A stretch of DNA of 64,000 nucleotides from Desulfobacterales bacterium (GCA_016218685.1 JACRDD010000017.1:1-64000), one strand, 5' to 3'; shown: positions 32,741 to 42,304, counted from the stretch's first letter. The notes: a model not told the origin generated them from the letters alone. Translations and numbers: made by a program.

Positions 32741-32776
32741 GGCAAATCCGGCCACAGGCCTGTGGCCGGATTTGCC
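32741..32776. repeat. 36-bp perfect palindrome in a divergent promoter region
   Basis: The 18-bp left arm beginning GGCAAATCCGG is followed directly by its exact complement, with no spacer. It lies 117 bp from the VKOR-DsbA start and 70 bp from the recD2 start, both reading away from it, so it does not end either gene. Candidates are a large operator, a cruciform-forming element or a REP-like dispersed repeat. Confidence 0.75.
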
Positions 32777-32845
32777 TCATTCCGTGCTAATTTAGATATA
32801 TCCCAGTTGATTTTGAACCGGCAGCCGTGAAATAGTCGCTCCGCT

Positions 32846-35338
32846 ATGCAACCGCCTGTCCTTCAAACCCCCGGCGCCATTACCGAAACGGTGCGCGGGA
32901 TCGTGGATCGGGTCACCTACCACAATCCCGACAACGGCTGGTCGGTGCTGCGCGTAATCCCTTTCGACACGCCCCATCAGCAGGAGACGGTGGTGGTGCA
33001 TCAGACCCGGGTGTTCGCGGGCGCCACCATGGAGTTCCACGGTAACTGGACGGTGCACCCGCGCCACGGCCGGCAGTTCAATGCCACGCGGGCGGTGGAG
33101 AAAAAGCCGGCCACCCAGGCGGCCCTGGAGCGCTATCTGGGCTCGGGTCTGATCAAGGGCGTGGGGCCCAAGACAGCCGCCAAGATCGTGCGGCACTTCG
33201 GCGCCGATACGCTGGCGGTGTTCGAAGGGGCCATGGATCGGCTCGTTGAGGTGCCGGGCATCGCCGAGAAAAAGCTTGCGGCCATCCAACTGGCCTGGCA
33301 GGCGCATCGCGCTATCCGGGATGTGATGATGTTCCTGCAATCCCACGGCATCAGCACCCTGTTTGCCGTGCGCATCTACAAGGCCTACGGCGATCAGGCC
33401 ATCGCCATTGTCTCCGAAGATCCCTACCGTCTGGCCGCCGATATCTATGGGATTGGTTTTTTTTCGGCCGACAAGGTGGCCCTGAGTTTCGGTCTGGCCG
33501 TGGACAGTCCCCAGCGCATCACGGCCGGCATCAAGCATGTGCTGGCCGCCAGCCGGCAGTTCGGCCACTGTTACCTCACCGCCGCCCAGATCCAGTCCCA
33601 GGTGGATGAATTGCTGGGCCTGACGCTGGGCGAGCGCCTGGGGCCGCTGCTGGCGGGCATGGTGGCGGAGGGGCAGGTGATGGTGCGGCGCCTGGCCGGG
33701 CCGTCCGATGTGGAAGAGAGCTGCTACTATGCCAAGTCCCTGTACTACGACGAGCTGTACGTGGCCCGGCGCATCGCGGCCATGGGGCCGGCGCCGGCCG
33801 CGGACCCGGTGCGGGCGGAGCGCTGGATCGCCCTCTACTGCAAGGCCCAGGCGATCCAGTTGAGCGCCGAGCAGGCCGCCGCCATCCAGGGGATCGTGGG
33901 CCATTGCTTTGCCGTGCTCACCGGCGGTCCGGGGTGCGGCAAGACCACGGCCACGCGCATCCTGGTGCGGCTGCTTGCGGCCATGGGCCGCCGGGTGCTG
34001 CTGGCCGCGCCCACCGGTCGGGCGGCCCAGCGCATGCTGGATGTGATCGGCCAGGAGGCCAAGACCATCCACCGGTTGCTCGAGTGGCAGCAGAACGGGT
34101 TTAAGAAGAACGAAGAGAACCCCCTGAAGGTGGATTTTCTGATCGTGGACGAATGCTCCATGCTGGATATCGGCCTGACCGCCGATCTGCTCAAGGCGGT
34201 GCCCGAGGATGCCCAGGTGCTGTTCATCGGCGATGCCGATCAGTTGCCGTCGGTGGGCGCCGGCAACGTGCTCCGGGATATCATCGCCTCGGGCGTCGTG
34301 CCCTGCTTCCGGCTGACCCAGGTCTTCCGCCAGGCCGAGCAGTCGCTCATCGTGCGCTACGCCCACCAGATCAATGCCGGCCAATTGCCGGCCATCGATT
34401 CGCCCTTTAAGAAGCCCGGTATCTGGCAGTCGGGGGCCGACTGCCTCTTCATGGATTCGGACGAGGCCACCCAGGAGCAGCTCGGCTTCGTCGCCCGGGT
34501 CAAGCGCTTTTACGGATCGGCGGCCGCCTATGCCGACGGGGACGAAGGGCTCGATCCGTATGCTTTCCGGGTGGGCGAGCCCCTGATGCGCTACGGCAGC
34601 GAGTTGACCATTCCCAAAAAGTTCGCCCACGTGGATCTGGGCCAGGTGCACCACTCCCAGACTCAGGTGGAAGAGCTGCTGGCCGTGGTCAAGCAGGTGC
34701 ATCCCTGGTCATCGCTGCACTATGGCCTTTCGGCGGTGGACATTGTTAGCAAGCTTTACCTGGAGTGGATTCCCAAGTACCTGGGCAAGGGGTGCGAGAT
34801 CCAGATTCTGGCCCCCATGGTGCGCGGCACCCTGGGCACAGCCGGCCTCAACACCCTGATCCAGGCCCAGGCCAATCCGCCGGCCGAGGGCCGGCATCAG
34901 TTGGCCGTGGGCGAACGGATCTTCCGGGACGGCGACCGGGTGATCCACCGCCGCAACAACTACGATCTGGGGGTGTTCAACGGCGATATCGGCGTCATCG
35001 ACCGGATCGACACGGTGGATCTGACGGCGGTGGTCTGCTTTCCCGACGGCCGCCAGGTGCTCTACCAGCGGGAGGATATCGTGGAGTTGGAGCTGGCCTA
35101 TGCCATCACCATCCACAAATCCCAGGGCAGCGAATTCGCGGCCGTGATCATCCCCGTGCTGAGCCAGCATTTCAAAATGCTCTTCCGCAACCTGATCTAC
35201 ACCGGCCTGACCCGAGCGCGTAAGCTGGCCGTGCTGGTGGGCACCCGCAAGGCCCTGGCCATGGCGGTCGCCAACGCCGACACCAGCCGGCGCCAGACCG
35301 CCCTGGGGACGCTGCTGGCCTCTTTGCGCAATGGTTGA
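32846..35338 (+). CDS. recD2: RecD2-type ATP-dependent DNA helicase
   Basis: An 830-residue superfamily 1B helicase. The N-terminal region has an OB-like start (about 10-90) and helix-hairpin-helix repeats (GLIKGVGPKTAAKI, LVEVPGIAEKKL). The motor core begins with Walker A GGPGCGKTTAT (about 362-372), then FLIVDECSML, GDADQLPSVGAGNVL and VFRQA, and ends with motif VI YTGLTRARKL. Long N-terminal regions and absence of RecB/RecC partners identify RecD2, a 5'-3' helicase linked to DNA repair and mutation avoidance. It appears monocistronic, divergent from the VKOR-DsbA operon, and its length is slightly above the family norm. Confidence 0.92.
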   Translation: MQPPVLQTPGAITETVRGIVDRVTYHNPDNGWSVLRVIPFDTPHQQETVVVHQTRVFAGATMEFHGNWTVHPRHGRQFNATRAVEKKPATQAALERYLGSGLIKGVGPKTAAKIVRHFGADTLAVFEGAMDRLVEVPGIAEKKLAAIQLAWQAHRAIRDVMMFLQSHGISTLFAVRIYKAYGDQAIAIVSEDPYRLAADIYGIGFFSADKVALSFGLAVDSPQRITAGIKHVLAASRQFGHCYLTAAQIQSQVDELLGLTLGERLGPLLAGMVAEGQVMVRRLAGPSDVEESCYYAKSLYYDELYVARRIAAMGPAPAADPVRAERWIALYCKAQAIQLSAEQAAAIQGIVGHCFAVLTGGPGCGKTTATRILVRLLAAMGRRVLLAAPTGRAAQRMLDVIGQEAKTIHRLLEWQQNGFKKNEENPLKVDFLIVDECSMLDIGLTADLLKAVPEDAQVLFIGDADQLPSVGAGNVLRDIIASGVVPCFRLTQVFRQAEQSLIVRYAHQINAGQLPAIDSPFKKPGIWQSGADCLFMDSDEATQEQLGFVARVKRFYGSAAAYADGDEGLDPYAFRVGEPLMRYGSELTIPKKFAHVDLGQVHHSQTQVEELLAVVKQVHPWSSLHYGLSAVDIVSKLYLEWIPKYLGKGCEIQILAPMVRGTLGTAGLNTLIQAQANPPAEGRHQLAVGERIFRDGDRVIHRRNNYDLGVFNGDIGVIDRIDTVDLTAVVCFPDGRQVLYQREDIVELELAYAITIHKSQGSEFAAVIIPVLSQHFKMLFRNLIYTGLTRARKLAVLVGTRKALAMAVANADTSRRQTALGTLLASLRNG

Positions 35339-35580
35339 CACCATCACCTACCTTCAGGGCGGCGGCATCGTCGATATCGCCAAATGCTCCTCCGAACCTT
35401 CCGCGTAGCCGGCGGTCCGACCCATTCAATTCCCATTAAATTGCACCCCACATTCGCTCTTGGTTGACAAGGCGTAACCCTGCAAGGTAGGTTCCGCCTC
35501 CGGGATACTGCTCCAAGGTCGTCCATGGACCCGGGAACCGATATGGATCTCACATTCTACTATGATGGAGGAGAGAGAGC

Positions 35581-36615
35581 ATGAAAAGAGGTTTGCTGCG
35601 TTTTGCAATGGTACTGGTGTTTTTAGGCATGGGCTTGGGATTGGCCATGACCAACACGGCTCCTGCCGCGGCGGGCAATGTGACCCTGACCTACAGCAAT
35701 TTCTTTCCACCAACCCACATTCAGAGTCAACTGGCCGAAAGCTGGTGCCAGGAGGTCGAGAAGCGCACCGAAGGTCGCGTCAAGGTGCAATACTTCGCCG
35801 GCCAGACCCTAACCAAGGCCAACCAGACGTACGACAGCGTGGTCAACGGCATCGCCGACGTCGGCATGTCGGCCTTTGCTTATACCCGGGGCCGCTTTCC
35901 GGTGATGGGCGCCGTGGACATGCCCATGGGCTACCCAGACGGCGTGACCGCCACCGCCGTGGCCAATCGGATCTTCGAGGGCTATGCCGCCAAGGAGCTG
36001 GGCGACACCCAGGTGATGTACCTGCACGCCCATGGTCCCGGTTTGCTGCATACCCGCAAGAATGCCGTGCGCACCCTGGAAGAGCTCAAGGGCCTGAAAA
36101 TACGCTCCACCGGCATCAGCGCCGAGTTGATTACGGCCCTGGGCGGCTCGCCCGTGCCCATGCCCATGCCCGAATCCTACCAGAGCCTTCAGAAGGGGGT
36201 GGTGGACGGCAGCGTGCATCCCCTGGAAACCAACAAGGGCTGGAAGCTGGCCGAGGTGGTGGATTATGTCACCATGGCCAACTCCGTGGCTTACACCACG
36301 AGCTTCTTCGTGGTCATGAACAAGGCCAAGTGGAACGCCCTGGAGGCCAAGGACCAGGCGGCCATCGCGGCCCTCAATAAGGAATTTTCGGTCAAGCACG
36401 GCCAGGCCTGGGACAGCAGCGACGCCGATGGCCTGAAGGCGTTCAAGGAGAACGGCAAGACGGTCGTCGAGCTCACCCCCCAGGAGATGGCTCGCTGGTC
36501 GGCGGCCGCGGCCCCCATGATCCAAGCCTATGCCCAGAAGCTGGATCAGGATGGGCTCAAGGGTACGGAGGTCGTGACGGCCATCCGCAAAGAACTGGCC
36601 AAAGGCGCCAAATAA
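35581..36615 (+). CDS. dctP: TRAP transporter substrate-binding protein DctP
   Basis: A 344-residue periplasmic binding protein with a signal peptide (cleavage near APAAAGN). Family features include the LTYSNFFPPTHIQ start, the IADVGMSAFAY ligand-loop segment, LKGLKIRSTG with the carboxylate-binding arginine (about residue 174) and a W/H-rich ligand region at VHPLETNKGW. It should bind a small organic acid for the DctQM permease encoded next. GGAGGAGAGAGC precedes ATG 35581, and a possible -35 box TTGACA lies at 35464-35469 although the matching -10 is poor. Confidence 0.92.
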   Translation: MKRGLLRFAMVLVFLGMGLGLAMTNTAPAAAGNVTLTYSNFFPPTHIQSQLAESWCQEVEKRTEGRVKVQYFAGQTLTKANQTYDSVVNGIADVGMSAFAYTRGRFPVMGAVDMPMGYPDGVTATAVANRIFEGYAAKELGDTQVMYLHAHGPGLLHTRKNAVRTLEELKGLKIRSTGISAELITALGGSPVPMPMPESYQSLQKGVVDGSVHPLETNKGWKLAEVVDYVTMANSVAYTTSFFVVMNKAKWNALEAKDQAAIAALNKEFSVKHGQAWDSSDADGLKAFKENGKTVVELTPQEMARWSAAAAPMIQAYAQKLDQDGLKGTEVVTAIRKELAKGAK

Positions 36616-36635
36616 TCCAAGGGAACCGTTAAGAG

Positions 36636-37121
36636 ATGAACCATTTGTGGAAAGCGACGGCATTCCTGTCGCGGATGATGAAGTCCGCCGCGGCGGCCTG
36701 TCTGGTGATTATGAGCGCCCTGACCTGCGTGGATGTGGTCGGGCGCTTTTTCAAGCACCCGTTGTTCGGGTCGGTGGAACTGGTGGGTTTCATGGGCGTG
36801 CTGGCATTGGCCTTTTCCCTGCCGTTCACCCATGAGACCAACGGCCACATCGGCGTGGAAATCCTGATGCGCCGCTTTTCGTCCCGGACGCAGAAGATCG
36901 TGGAGGCGATCACCGGGCTGCTGGGGTTCGTGCTTTTCGCCCTGGTGGCCTGGCGCATGGGGATGCATGCCCACGGACTGAAGCAAGCGGGAGAGGTCTC
37001 CATCAACCTGCAACTGCCTGAATACTTAGTCGTATGGGTGGTGGCCGGCTGCTGCCTGGTGCTGGCCGCCGTCATCCTCAAGGGCGTCATCGACCGGTTC
37101 GGTCCCTCGGAAAACAAATGA
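36636..37121 (+). CDS. dctQ: TRAP transporter small permease DctQ
   Basis: A 161-residue inner-membrane protein with four helices (about 10-35, 45-65, 90-110 and 128-150), the expected DctQ size and layout, including a SVELVGFMGVLALAFSLPF second helix. It joins DctM to form the sodium-driven permease. It starts 20 bp after dctP and its stop overlaps the dctM start (ATGA). Confidence 0.9.
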   Translation: MNHLWKATAFLSRMMKSAAAACLVIMSALTCVDVVGRFFKHPLFGSVELVGFMGVLALAFSLPFTHETNGHIGVEILMRRFSSRTQKIVEAITGLLGFVLFALVAWRMGMHAHGLKQAGEVSINLQLPEYLVVWVVAGCCLVLAAVILKGVIDRFGPSENK

Positions 37122-38434
37122 ATCCCACGCTGATCGGTATCCTCGGTATCGTCCTCATGGTCCTGATGTTCCTGACCCGCATGCCGGTTTCGTACGTCAT
37201 GGCGCTCATGGGTTTTCTAGGCTTCGGTGTGGTGGCCTCGTTTCAGGGCGGCCTCAACCTGCTGGCCAAGGACCTGTATGCGGTCTTCTCCTCCTACGAC
37301 CTGACCACGATTCCCATGTTCATCCTCATGGGCCAATTGGCCTTCAACAGCGGCATCAGCCGCCGGCTTTACGATACGGCCTACAAATACCTGGGCAGCA
37401 CCCGGGGCGGGCTGGCCATTGCCACGGTGTCGGCCTGCACGGCCTTCGGCGCGGTGTGCGGCTCCAGCCCGGCCACGGCGGCCACCATGGCCACGGTGGG
37501 GCTTCCCGAGATGCGCCGTTTCAAGTATGCCGACGAACTGGCGGCCGGCGCCGTGGCCTCGGGCGGCGGCCTGGGCATGATTATGCCGCCCAGTGTGGTG
37601 CTGCTGGTCTATGGGGTGCTCACCGAACAATCCATCGGCAAACTCTTCGTGGCCGGGATCATCCCGGCCATTCTGGTCACGATTCTCTTCTGCGCCACGG
37701 TTCTGGTGTGGTGCACGCTGGCTCCGGAACAGGGACCCCGGGGCGAGACCTTCTCCTGGCGCGCCCGGTTGGTTTCGTTGCGCGATCTGGGCGAAACCAT
37801 GGCAGTGTTTCTGCTGGTGATGAGCGGCCTGTTCTTCGGCTGGTTCACGCCCACCGAGGCCGCCGCCGTGGGCGTTTTCGGCGTCTTGGCCGTGTCGCTG
37901 ATCCGGCGGCAGTTGAGCTGGAAACGCTTCGTCTCCTCTTTGTACGAGACATTGCGTACGTCATGCATGGTGATGATGCTCATCGGCGGCGCCGTGGTCT
38001 TCGGCAAATTCCTGGCCGTGACGCGCATCCCCTTCAACATCGCCGGTTGGATCGAAAGCCTGAACATGGCCCCGGTGGTGATCCTGGGGTTGGTGGTGCT
38101 GGTCTATTTCATCGGCGGCTGCTTCATGGATTCGCTGGCCCTGGTGATGCTCACCGTACCGATTTTCTATCCTTTGATTACCAGCCTGGGCTACGATCCC
38201 ATCTGGTTCGGCGTGATCATCGTCATGGTGACCGAGATGGGGGTCATCACCCCGCCGGTGGGAATCAATGTCTACGTGGTCTACGGGGTGGCCTTGAGCC
38301 TGAAGCAGAATATCACCCTGGAGTCGATCTTCAAGGGCATCATGCCGTTTCTGCTGGCCGTCATCGTGGGCATCGTCCTGATCACGCTGTTTCCCCAACT
38401 GGTCCTCTTTTTGCCCGATCTGATGTATCGGTGA
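37118..38434 (+). CDS. dctM: TRAP transporter large permease DctM
   Basis: A 438-residue permease with about 12 helices. It shows the family segments TIPMFILMGQLAFNSGISRRLYD, the CGSSPATAATMATVG re-entrant loop, LGMIMPPSVVLLVYG and VTEMGVITPPVGINVYVV. Co-translated with dctQ through an ATGA overlap. The three genes form a complete secondary uptake system for an organic acid or similar solute, not assigned further. Confidence 0.93.
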   Translation: MNPTLIGILGIVLMVLMFLTRMPVSYVMALMGFLGFGVVASFQGGLNLLAKDLYAVFSSYDLTTIPMFILMGQLAFNSGISRRLYDTAYKYLGSTRGGLAIATVSACTAFGAVCGSSPATAATMATVGLPEMRRFKYADELAAGAVASGGGLGMIMPPSVVLLVYGVLTEQSIGKLFVAGIIPAILVTILFCATVLVWCTLAPEQGPRGETFSWRARLVSLRDLGETMAVFLLVMSGLFFGWFTPTEAAAVGVFGVLAVSLIRRQLSWKRFVSSLYETLRTSCMVMMLIGGAVVFGKFLAVTRIPFNIAGWIESLNMAPVVILGLVVLVYFIGGCFMDSLALVMLTVPIFYPLITSLGYDPIWFGVIIVMVTEMGVITPPVGINVYVVYGVALSLKQNITLESIFKGIMPFLLAVIVGIVLITLFPQLVLFLPDLMYR

Positions 38435-38438
38435 ACGA

Positions 38439-39311
38439 ATGGGCCCGGCGCACAGCCAAAAAACCAGATGGTGGGGCGATCTGTCTATTTTCGCCTCGGC
38501 CTTTTTCTTTTATCTCTCCACGGCCGTGGTGCGCTGGGGCGCGGGCCGTGTGGAGATCGACGCGGCCTACTATGTCTTTGCCCGGTTTCTCTTTGGGATC
38601 GTGACCGTCATGGCGGTCATGGCCGTCGGCCGCACCGGCCTCAGGGTGCGCAGCTACCACCTGCTGATCGGCCGGGCCGTCTTCAACACCATCGCGGTCT
38701 ATTGCTTCTACAAAGCGGTGGCCCTGACCACGGTGGCCGAAGGCAATATCCTCAACATGACCTTTCCCTTGTTCGTGGCTGTGTTCTCGTGGCTTTTTCT
38801 GAAAAAGCAGCGCGAAGCGATGGCCAGCCTCATGGTGGTGGTGGCCTTCGTGGGGGTCTGGATAGTACTGGCGCCCGATTTGACCCATTTTAAATCCGGC
38901 AGTTTGTGGGGCCTGGCATCGGGGGTCACCGCCGCCGCGGCGATTCTCTACCTCAACCTGAGCCGGCGCGACCACGACACCAACACCATTCTCTTCTTCA
39001 TGTTCGGCATCGGCGCCATCGCGATCTACGCCGTTTACCACCGCCACATCTTCTGGCCCAACCCCACGGAGATCTTCTACCTGACGCTGTGCGCCGGACT
39101 CGGGGTGATCGGTCAATATCTTCTGACCATCGGTTTTCGCTATGTGTCGGCCGTGGAGGGCAGCATTGTCTCCTGCGCGCGCATCCTCATGGCCGCGCTG
39201 CTGGGACCCTATATGGTGGGCGATCCGGCGTTGACGCCGGCCGGCTGGATCGGCGCCTTTCTGATTCTGGGAGCCAATGTCTATTTGGCGGTGCGCCGGG
39301 TCGGGGGATGA
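38439..39311 (+). CDS. EamA/DMT-family permease
   Basis: A 290-residue membrane protein with ten predicted helices arranged as two EamA repeats (about 12-145 and 155-285). Characteristic pieces are FARFLFGIVTVMAVM, YKAVALTTVAEGNILNMTFPLFVAVFSWLFL and GAFLILGANVYL. It starts 4 bp after dctM and probably shares its transcript, which suggests export of the same class of compound or its product. It is followed by a strong terminator. Confidence 0.88.
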   Translation: MGPAHSQKTRWWGDLSIFASAFFFYLSTAVVRWGAGRVEIDAAYYVFARFLFGIVTVMAVMAVGRTGLRVRSYHLLIGRAVFNTIAVYCFYKAVALTTVAEGNILNMTFPLFVAVFSWLFLKKQREAMASLMVVVAFVGVWIVLAPDLTHFKSGSLWGLASGVTAAAAILYLNLSRRDHDTNTILFFMFGIGAIAIYAVYHRHIFWPNPTEIFYLTLCAGLGVIGQYLLTIGFRYVSAVEGSIVSCARILMAALLGPYMVGDPALTPAGWIGAFLILGANVYLAVRRVGG

Positions 39312-39324
39312 ACGCTTTGGGATG

Positions 39325-39358
39325 AAAAGCCCGGCATCTCATGGGATGCCGGGCTTTT
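39325..39358. terminator. Bidirectional intrinsic terminator
   Basis: A 14-bp perfect stem (39325-39338 with 39345-39358) with a 6-nt loop is flanked by T6 on the plus strand and T4 on the minus strand. It ends the TRAP/EamA transcript and could also end the convergent FecR/DUF6600 gene, whose stop is 9 bp away. Confidence 0.9.
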
Positions 39359-39366
39359 TTGCTGTG

Positions 39367-41676
39367 CTATAACTCCCGGAAAGCGCGGCCGCTGGGCCGG
39401 CCTTCCGGACGGAATTCGTTGCGCTGGAAGGAGCGATTGCCCCCGGGCGCCTGTTGCTGCTGCTGGTAGATGCGCTGCTGGCCCCCGCCGCCGTTGCCCG
39501 GCGCGTTTTGCGGGGGTGGCGCGATGCGCTGTTGCTCCTGGCGCGGCTGGATGACCTGCTGCTGTCCGCCGCCGTTGCCTGGAACATTTTGGGTCGGGCG
39601 GCTGGGCGCTACCCGGGGCACCTGCTCGATGCGTTGCTGGAAAAAGCGCTGCTGTTGTCCATCGCCGCCGCTTGGGGCCTGACGCTGGGGAGCCTGTTGG
39701 ATGCGCGGCTGACTGCTCCTGGGACTTGCCGGCGCATTCTGCGTCGGACGCGCCGGCGCGGTGCGCGGCGCCTGCTCGATGCGCTGTTGGAAAAAGCGTT
39801 CCGGCCCCTTGTTTCCATTGTTCTCCCTGCGCGCATCGTCCAGCGACCTGCGTTCGGGTGATGGATCGGACGGGGTGACGCGCGATGGTTGCAACCGCTC
39901 CCGCTCCCTGGGCGACAGGGCATTGGCCGGTCTGCCCGGCAGGGCGGTCGTCGGTCGGGCCTCCTGCCCGGCGTCGCGTTCCTGTGGCTGGAGTCTGCCC
40001 GGCAAGTTCTCCTTGCCGTCGCGGCGTTCACCGGTTATGGCTGTGGCCGGTTTGTCGCCCCCCACTTCCCGTTGGTGATTGCGTTGCTCCGTGCCCGGAG
40101 GCGTATTCGACCGCCGCTGGGGTATGGGACGGTCATCCTCCCCCTGGCCTATGGCCGGGCGCCTCACCGCCGAGGGCACCCCTCCTTTTTTGGGCGCCGA
40201 CACCAGACGGGTCATGGGCTGCTCGATGCGTTCCCGCCCGCTCTGGCGGGGCTCCTGCATGTGGGTATATTGCTTGGGTTCCACATGCGGCCGGCGTGTG
40301 GCCACCACCGGACGGTGGAAGGATTCCTGGGGCGGCCGTTGGCCCTTTTTGTCATGGGGCACGAAGCTGGCCGGCGTGGCATGCTTGCTGGAAACCGCCT
40401 GATGCAGCCTCAGTTGTTTGCTATCGACACGGTCCACATGCATCGGATGCATCGGGCCGCGGCCGAAATTTTTTTCATGCACGGCCATGACGCCGCGGCC
40501 TTGCTTCATATGATGGTAGTGATGGATGTCATCCACATGCACCACATGATGGTGATGAACGACCACATCGTTGACATAATGCGGCCCGCCCCAGCCACCC
40601 CACCAGGGCCGATGAATGAATCCCGGCCGGCCCCACCAGGGAACGCAGGGCTCGCCCCATCCCAGGGCCACCCAGCCCACGGTGGGGGCGCTGCCGAAGC
40701 TCATGCTGACGCTTAATCCCGGGCCGCCCACGAAGGCCACCAGGGCAGGCGCATAGACCGGTCGGACCACCACCGGTCCCGGCGCCCAGGCCCAGTATCC
40801 GCTGACACTAACCCAGCGGCCATAGTGGTAAGGCGCCCAGCCCCAGGGGGCCCGGTCCACCCAGGTCCAACCATAGTAAGGGTCCATAATCCAGGTGCCG
40901 TCGCTGTAGGGGGCCCAGCCGGCCGCCACGCCGCCCGGAAACCATACCGACCCGTAGGTGGGCACCACCCGCCAGGCGCCGTGCCGGTCCAAATCATCGG
41001 TGCCGTAGGCCTGGGGAGAAACATAGCGGGCGCTGACGGCCTCGATGAGGTCATTGGTGCGATCGTAGTTCCATTGATCCCACACATCTGGCTCCGGGGC
41101 CGCATAGGCGCTGATGGATGGATCGTTGGTGCCGTCCAGCACCACCTCCTCGCTGGGCGCGATGGTCAGGCTTCGGCCGCCCACGGGCGTGGCCACGGCA
41201 GATCCGCCCTTGCGGGTGATGAACGTGGTGCGCTCGCCATCCACATTCACCCGATAGTAGCCCGGATTGTTGATGGTAAAGGCCGCGTTGGGCGTATCCA
41301 CCTCCACGGTGTTGCCCGCGGGCAGATCGCGCAGGTCGAAGGCCGCATAGCCCGAGGTCACCTTGAACTGCAGAAAATCGGGGTCGTGATTTTCCAATCC
41401 AATTTGAGTGTTGGCCCATCCGCGCACAAAGGCGCGGGCGCCGATCTGCAGCTCGATATTGCCGGGCGAACCGGTGTAAAGCTGGTCTCCCGGGGCCAGG
41501 GGGGTGTTGACCTGGGCCTCGACCCAATCCGGAGCGCCGGGTCGATAGAACGATACCTGGCCGTCCGCGAAGCTCAAGCGGGGCGGCGTGCGCCCGATCT
41601 CTTCCGAGATGGCAGGGGATACGCCCAAAATTAAGGTCAAAATCAATCCCAACAGGATAAAAGATTTGGCGCGCAT
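39367..41676 (-). CDS. FecR/DUF6600-type secreted protein with His-rich and Q/P/R-rich regions
   Basis: A 769-residue exported protein. A signal peptide (about 1-25) is followed by a FecR-like beta domain (about 40-190) and a DUF6600 region (about 195-340) with tandem tryptophan/tyrosine motifs (WAPYSDGTWIMDPYYGWTWV). Next comes a histidine cluster (HHHHVVHVDDIHHYHH, about 380-395) that could bind metal. The C-terminal third is low-complexity, rich in Gln, Pro and Arg, with repeats of FFQQRIEQ type. ATG 41676 has GGAGG 7 nt upstream; ATG 41682 is too close to it. Function is unknown; an envelope or extracellular structural role fits. The glycine-zipper lipoprotein gene lies 31 bp upstream. 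Confidence 0.8.
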   Translation of the reverse strand: MRAKSFILLGLILTLILGVSPAISEEIGRTPPRLSFADGQVSFYRPGAPDWVEAQVNTPLAPGDQLYTGSPGNIELQIGARAFVRGWANTQIGLENHDPDFLQFKVTSGYAAFDLRDLPAGNTVEVDTPNAAFTINNPGYYRVNVDGERTTFITRKGGSAVATPVGGRSLTIAPSEEVVLDGTNDPSISAYAAPEPDVWDQWNYDRTNDLIEAVSARYVSPQAYGTDDLDRHGAWRVVPTYGSVWFPGGVAAGWAPYSDGTWIMDPYYGWTWVDRAPWGWAPYHYGRWVSVSGYWAWAPGPVVVRPVYAPALVAFVGGPGLSVSMSFGSAPTVGWVALGWGEPCVPWWGRPGFIHRPWWGGWGGPHYVNDVVVHHHHVVHVDDIHHYHHMKQGRGVMAVHEKNFGRGPMHPMHVDRVDSKQLRLHQAVSSKHATPASFVPHDKKGQRPPQESFHRPVVATRRPHVEPKQYTHMQEPRQSGRERIEQPMTRLVSAPKKGGVPSAVRRPAIGQGEDDRPIPQRRSNTPPGTEQRNHQREVGGDKPATAITGERRDGKENLPGRLQPQERDAGQEARPTTALPGRPANALSPRERERLQPSRVTPSDPSPERRSLDDARRENNGNKGPERFFQQRIEQAPRTAPARPTQNAPASPRSSQPRIQQAPQRQAPSGGDGQQQRFFQQRIEQVPRVAPSRPTQNVPGNGGGQQQVIQPRQEQQRIAPPPQNAPGNGGGGQQRIYQQQQQAPGGNRSFQRNEFRPEGRPSGRAFREL
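39622..39798. repeat. Direct repeats coding for the C-terminal FFQQRIEQ units
   Basis: Two 27-bp near-identical copies start at 39622 and 39772, 150 bp apart. They begin CTGCTCGATGCG and end GAAAAAGCG. Related shorter repeats occur around 39488 and 39569 (CCGCCGTTGCC...). They encode the repeating low-complexity tail of the FecR/DUF6600 protein and could let its length vary by slippage or recombination. Confidence 0.6.
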
Positions 41677-41707
41677 GGCCATTCCTCCTTAATTACAATC
41701 CAGTGCG

Positions 41708-42304
41708 TTAATTCTTGGCTTCTTGCGGCGGCGGCGGTGGTGGCGGCGGCAGTGATTGCGCCGGCCGCTCAGCGCCGGGCGGCGGTGGTGGATACGGCCA
41801 TGGCGCGGAAGCCGGGGGCGGTGGTGGCGGTCTGCGCATATGGACACTGGCGGCAGGTGCCGTCGCATGGCGCAGGTTTTGAGTATCATGGCCCTTGGCG
41901 TACATGCACTGCTCGTAGGCCATGTCGTAGCGGCGCTGGGCCTCGGTGCCGGCCGCATTGGCCGGTCCGCTGGCCACGGCCGCGCCGCCCACCAGGCCGG
42001 TGCCGGCGCCGATGGCGGCACCGGCGCCCACATTCCCCGATGCGGCGCCGACCATGGCGCCCACGGCCGCGCCGGCCACCGCGCCGACGGCCATGCCGGT
42101 GCCCAGGGTCTCGTTGGCCGCTTCGTCCGGCGATGCGCCGGCCTGACCTTCAGCCCATTGACGGCAAACACCATCGTCTTGCTGGAAGGTATCGAAGGCC
42201 TGGCCCGGCCCGGGCCAGGCCATGACGCTGGGGCCGGCGGGCAAAGTGGCGCAGCCGGACAAGAGCGCCACCGTCAGGGCGGATAGGAACAATCGGGTTT
42301 TCAT
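41708..42304 (-). CDS. Glycine-zipper lipoprotein with proline-rich tail
   Basis: A 198-residue predicted lipoprotein: leader ending in lipobox LLSGC, then a soluble segment, then a glycine/alanine zipper of about 55 residues (GMAVGAVAGAAVGAMVGAAS and following) able to insert in membranes. The C-terminal tail has long proline runs. Similar proteins occur in the outer membrane of many proteobacteria. GGAGAAAAAACCG precedes ATG 42304. It probably shares a transcript with the FecR/DUF6600 gene, 31 bp downstream. Confidence 0.82.
   Translation of the reverse strand: MKTRLFLSALTVALLSGCATLPAGPSVMAWPGPGQAFDTFQQDDGVCRQWAEGQAGASPDEAANETLGTGMAVGAVAGAAVGAMVGAASGNVGAGAAIGAGTGLVGGAAVASGPANAAGTEAQRRYDMAYEQCMYAKGHDTQNLRHATAPAASVHMRRPPPPPPASAPWPYPPPPPGAERPAQSLPPPPPPPPQEAKN

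Noticed and set aside
32792-34702. Long open frame (636 codons) on the minus strand opposite recD2
   Set aside because: Antisense shadow; RecD2 helicase motifs on the plus strand span the same stretch.
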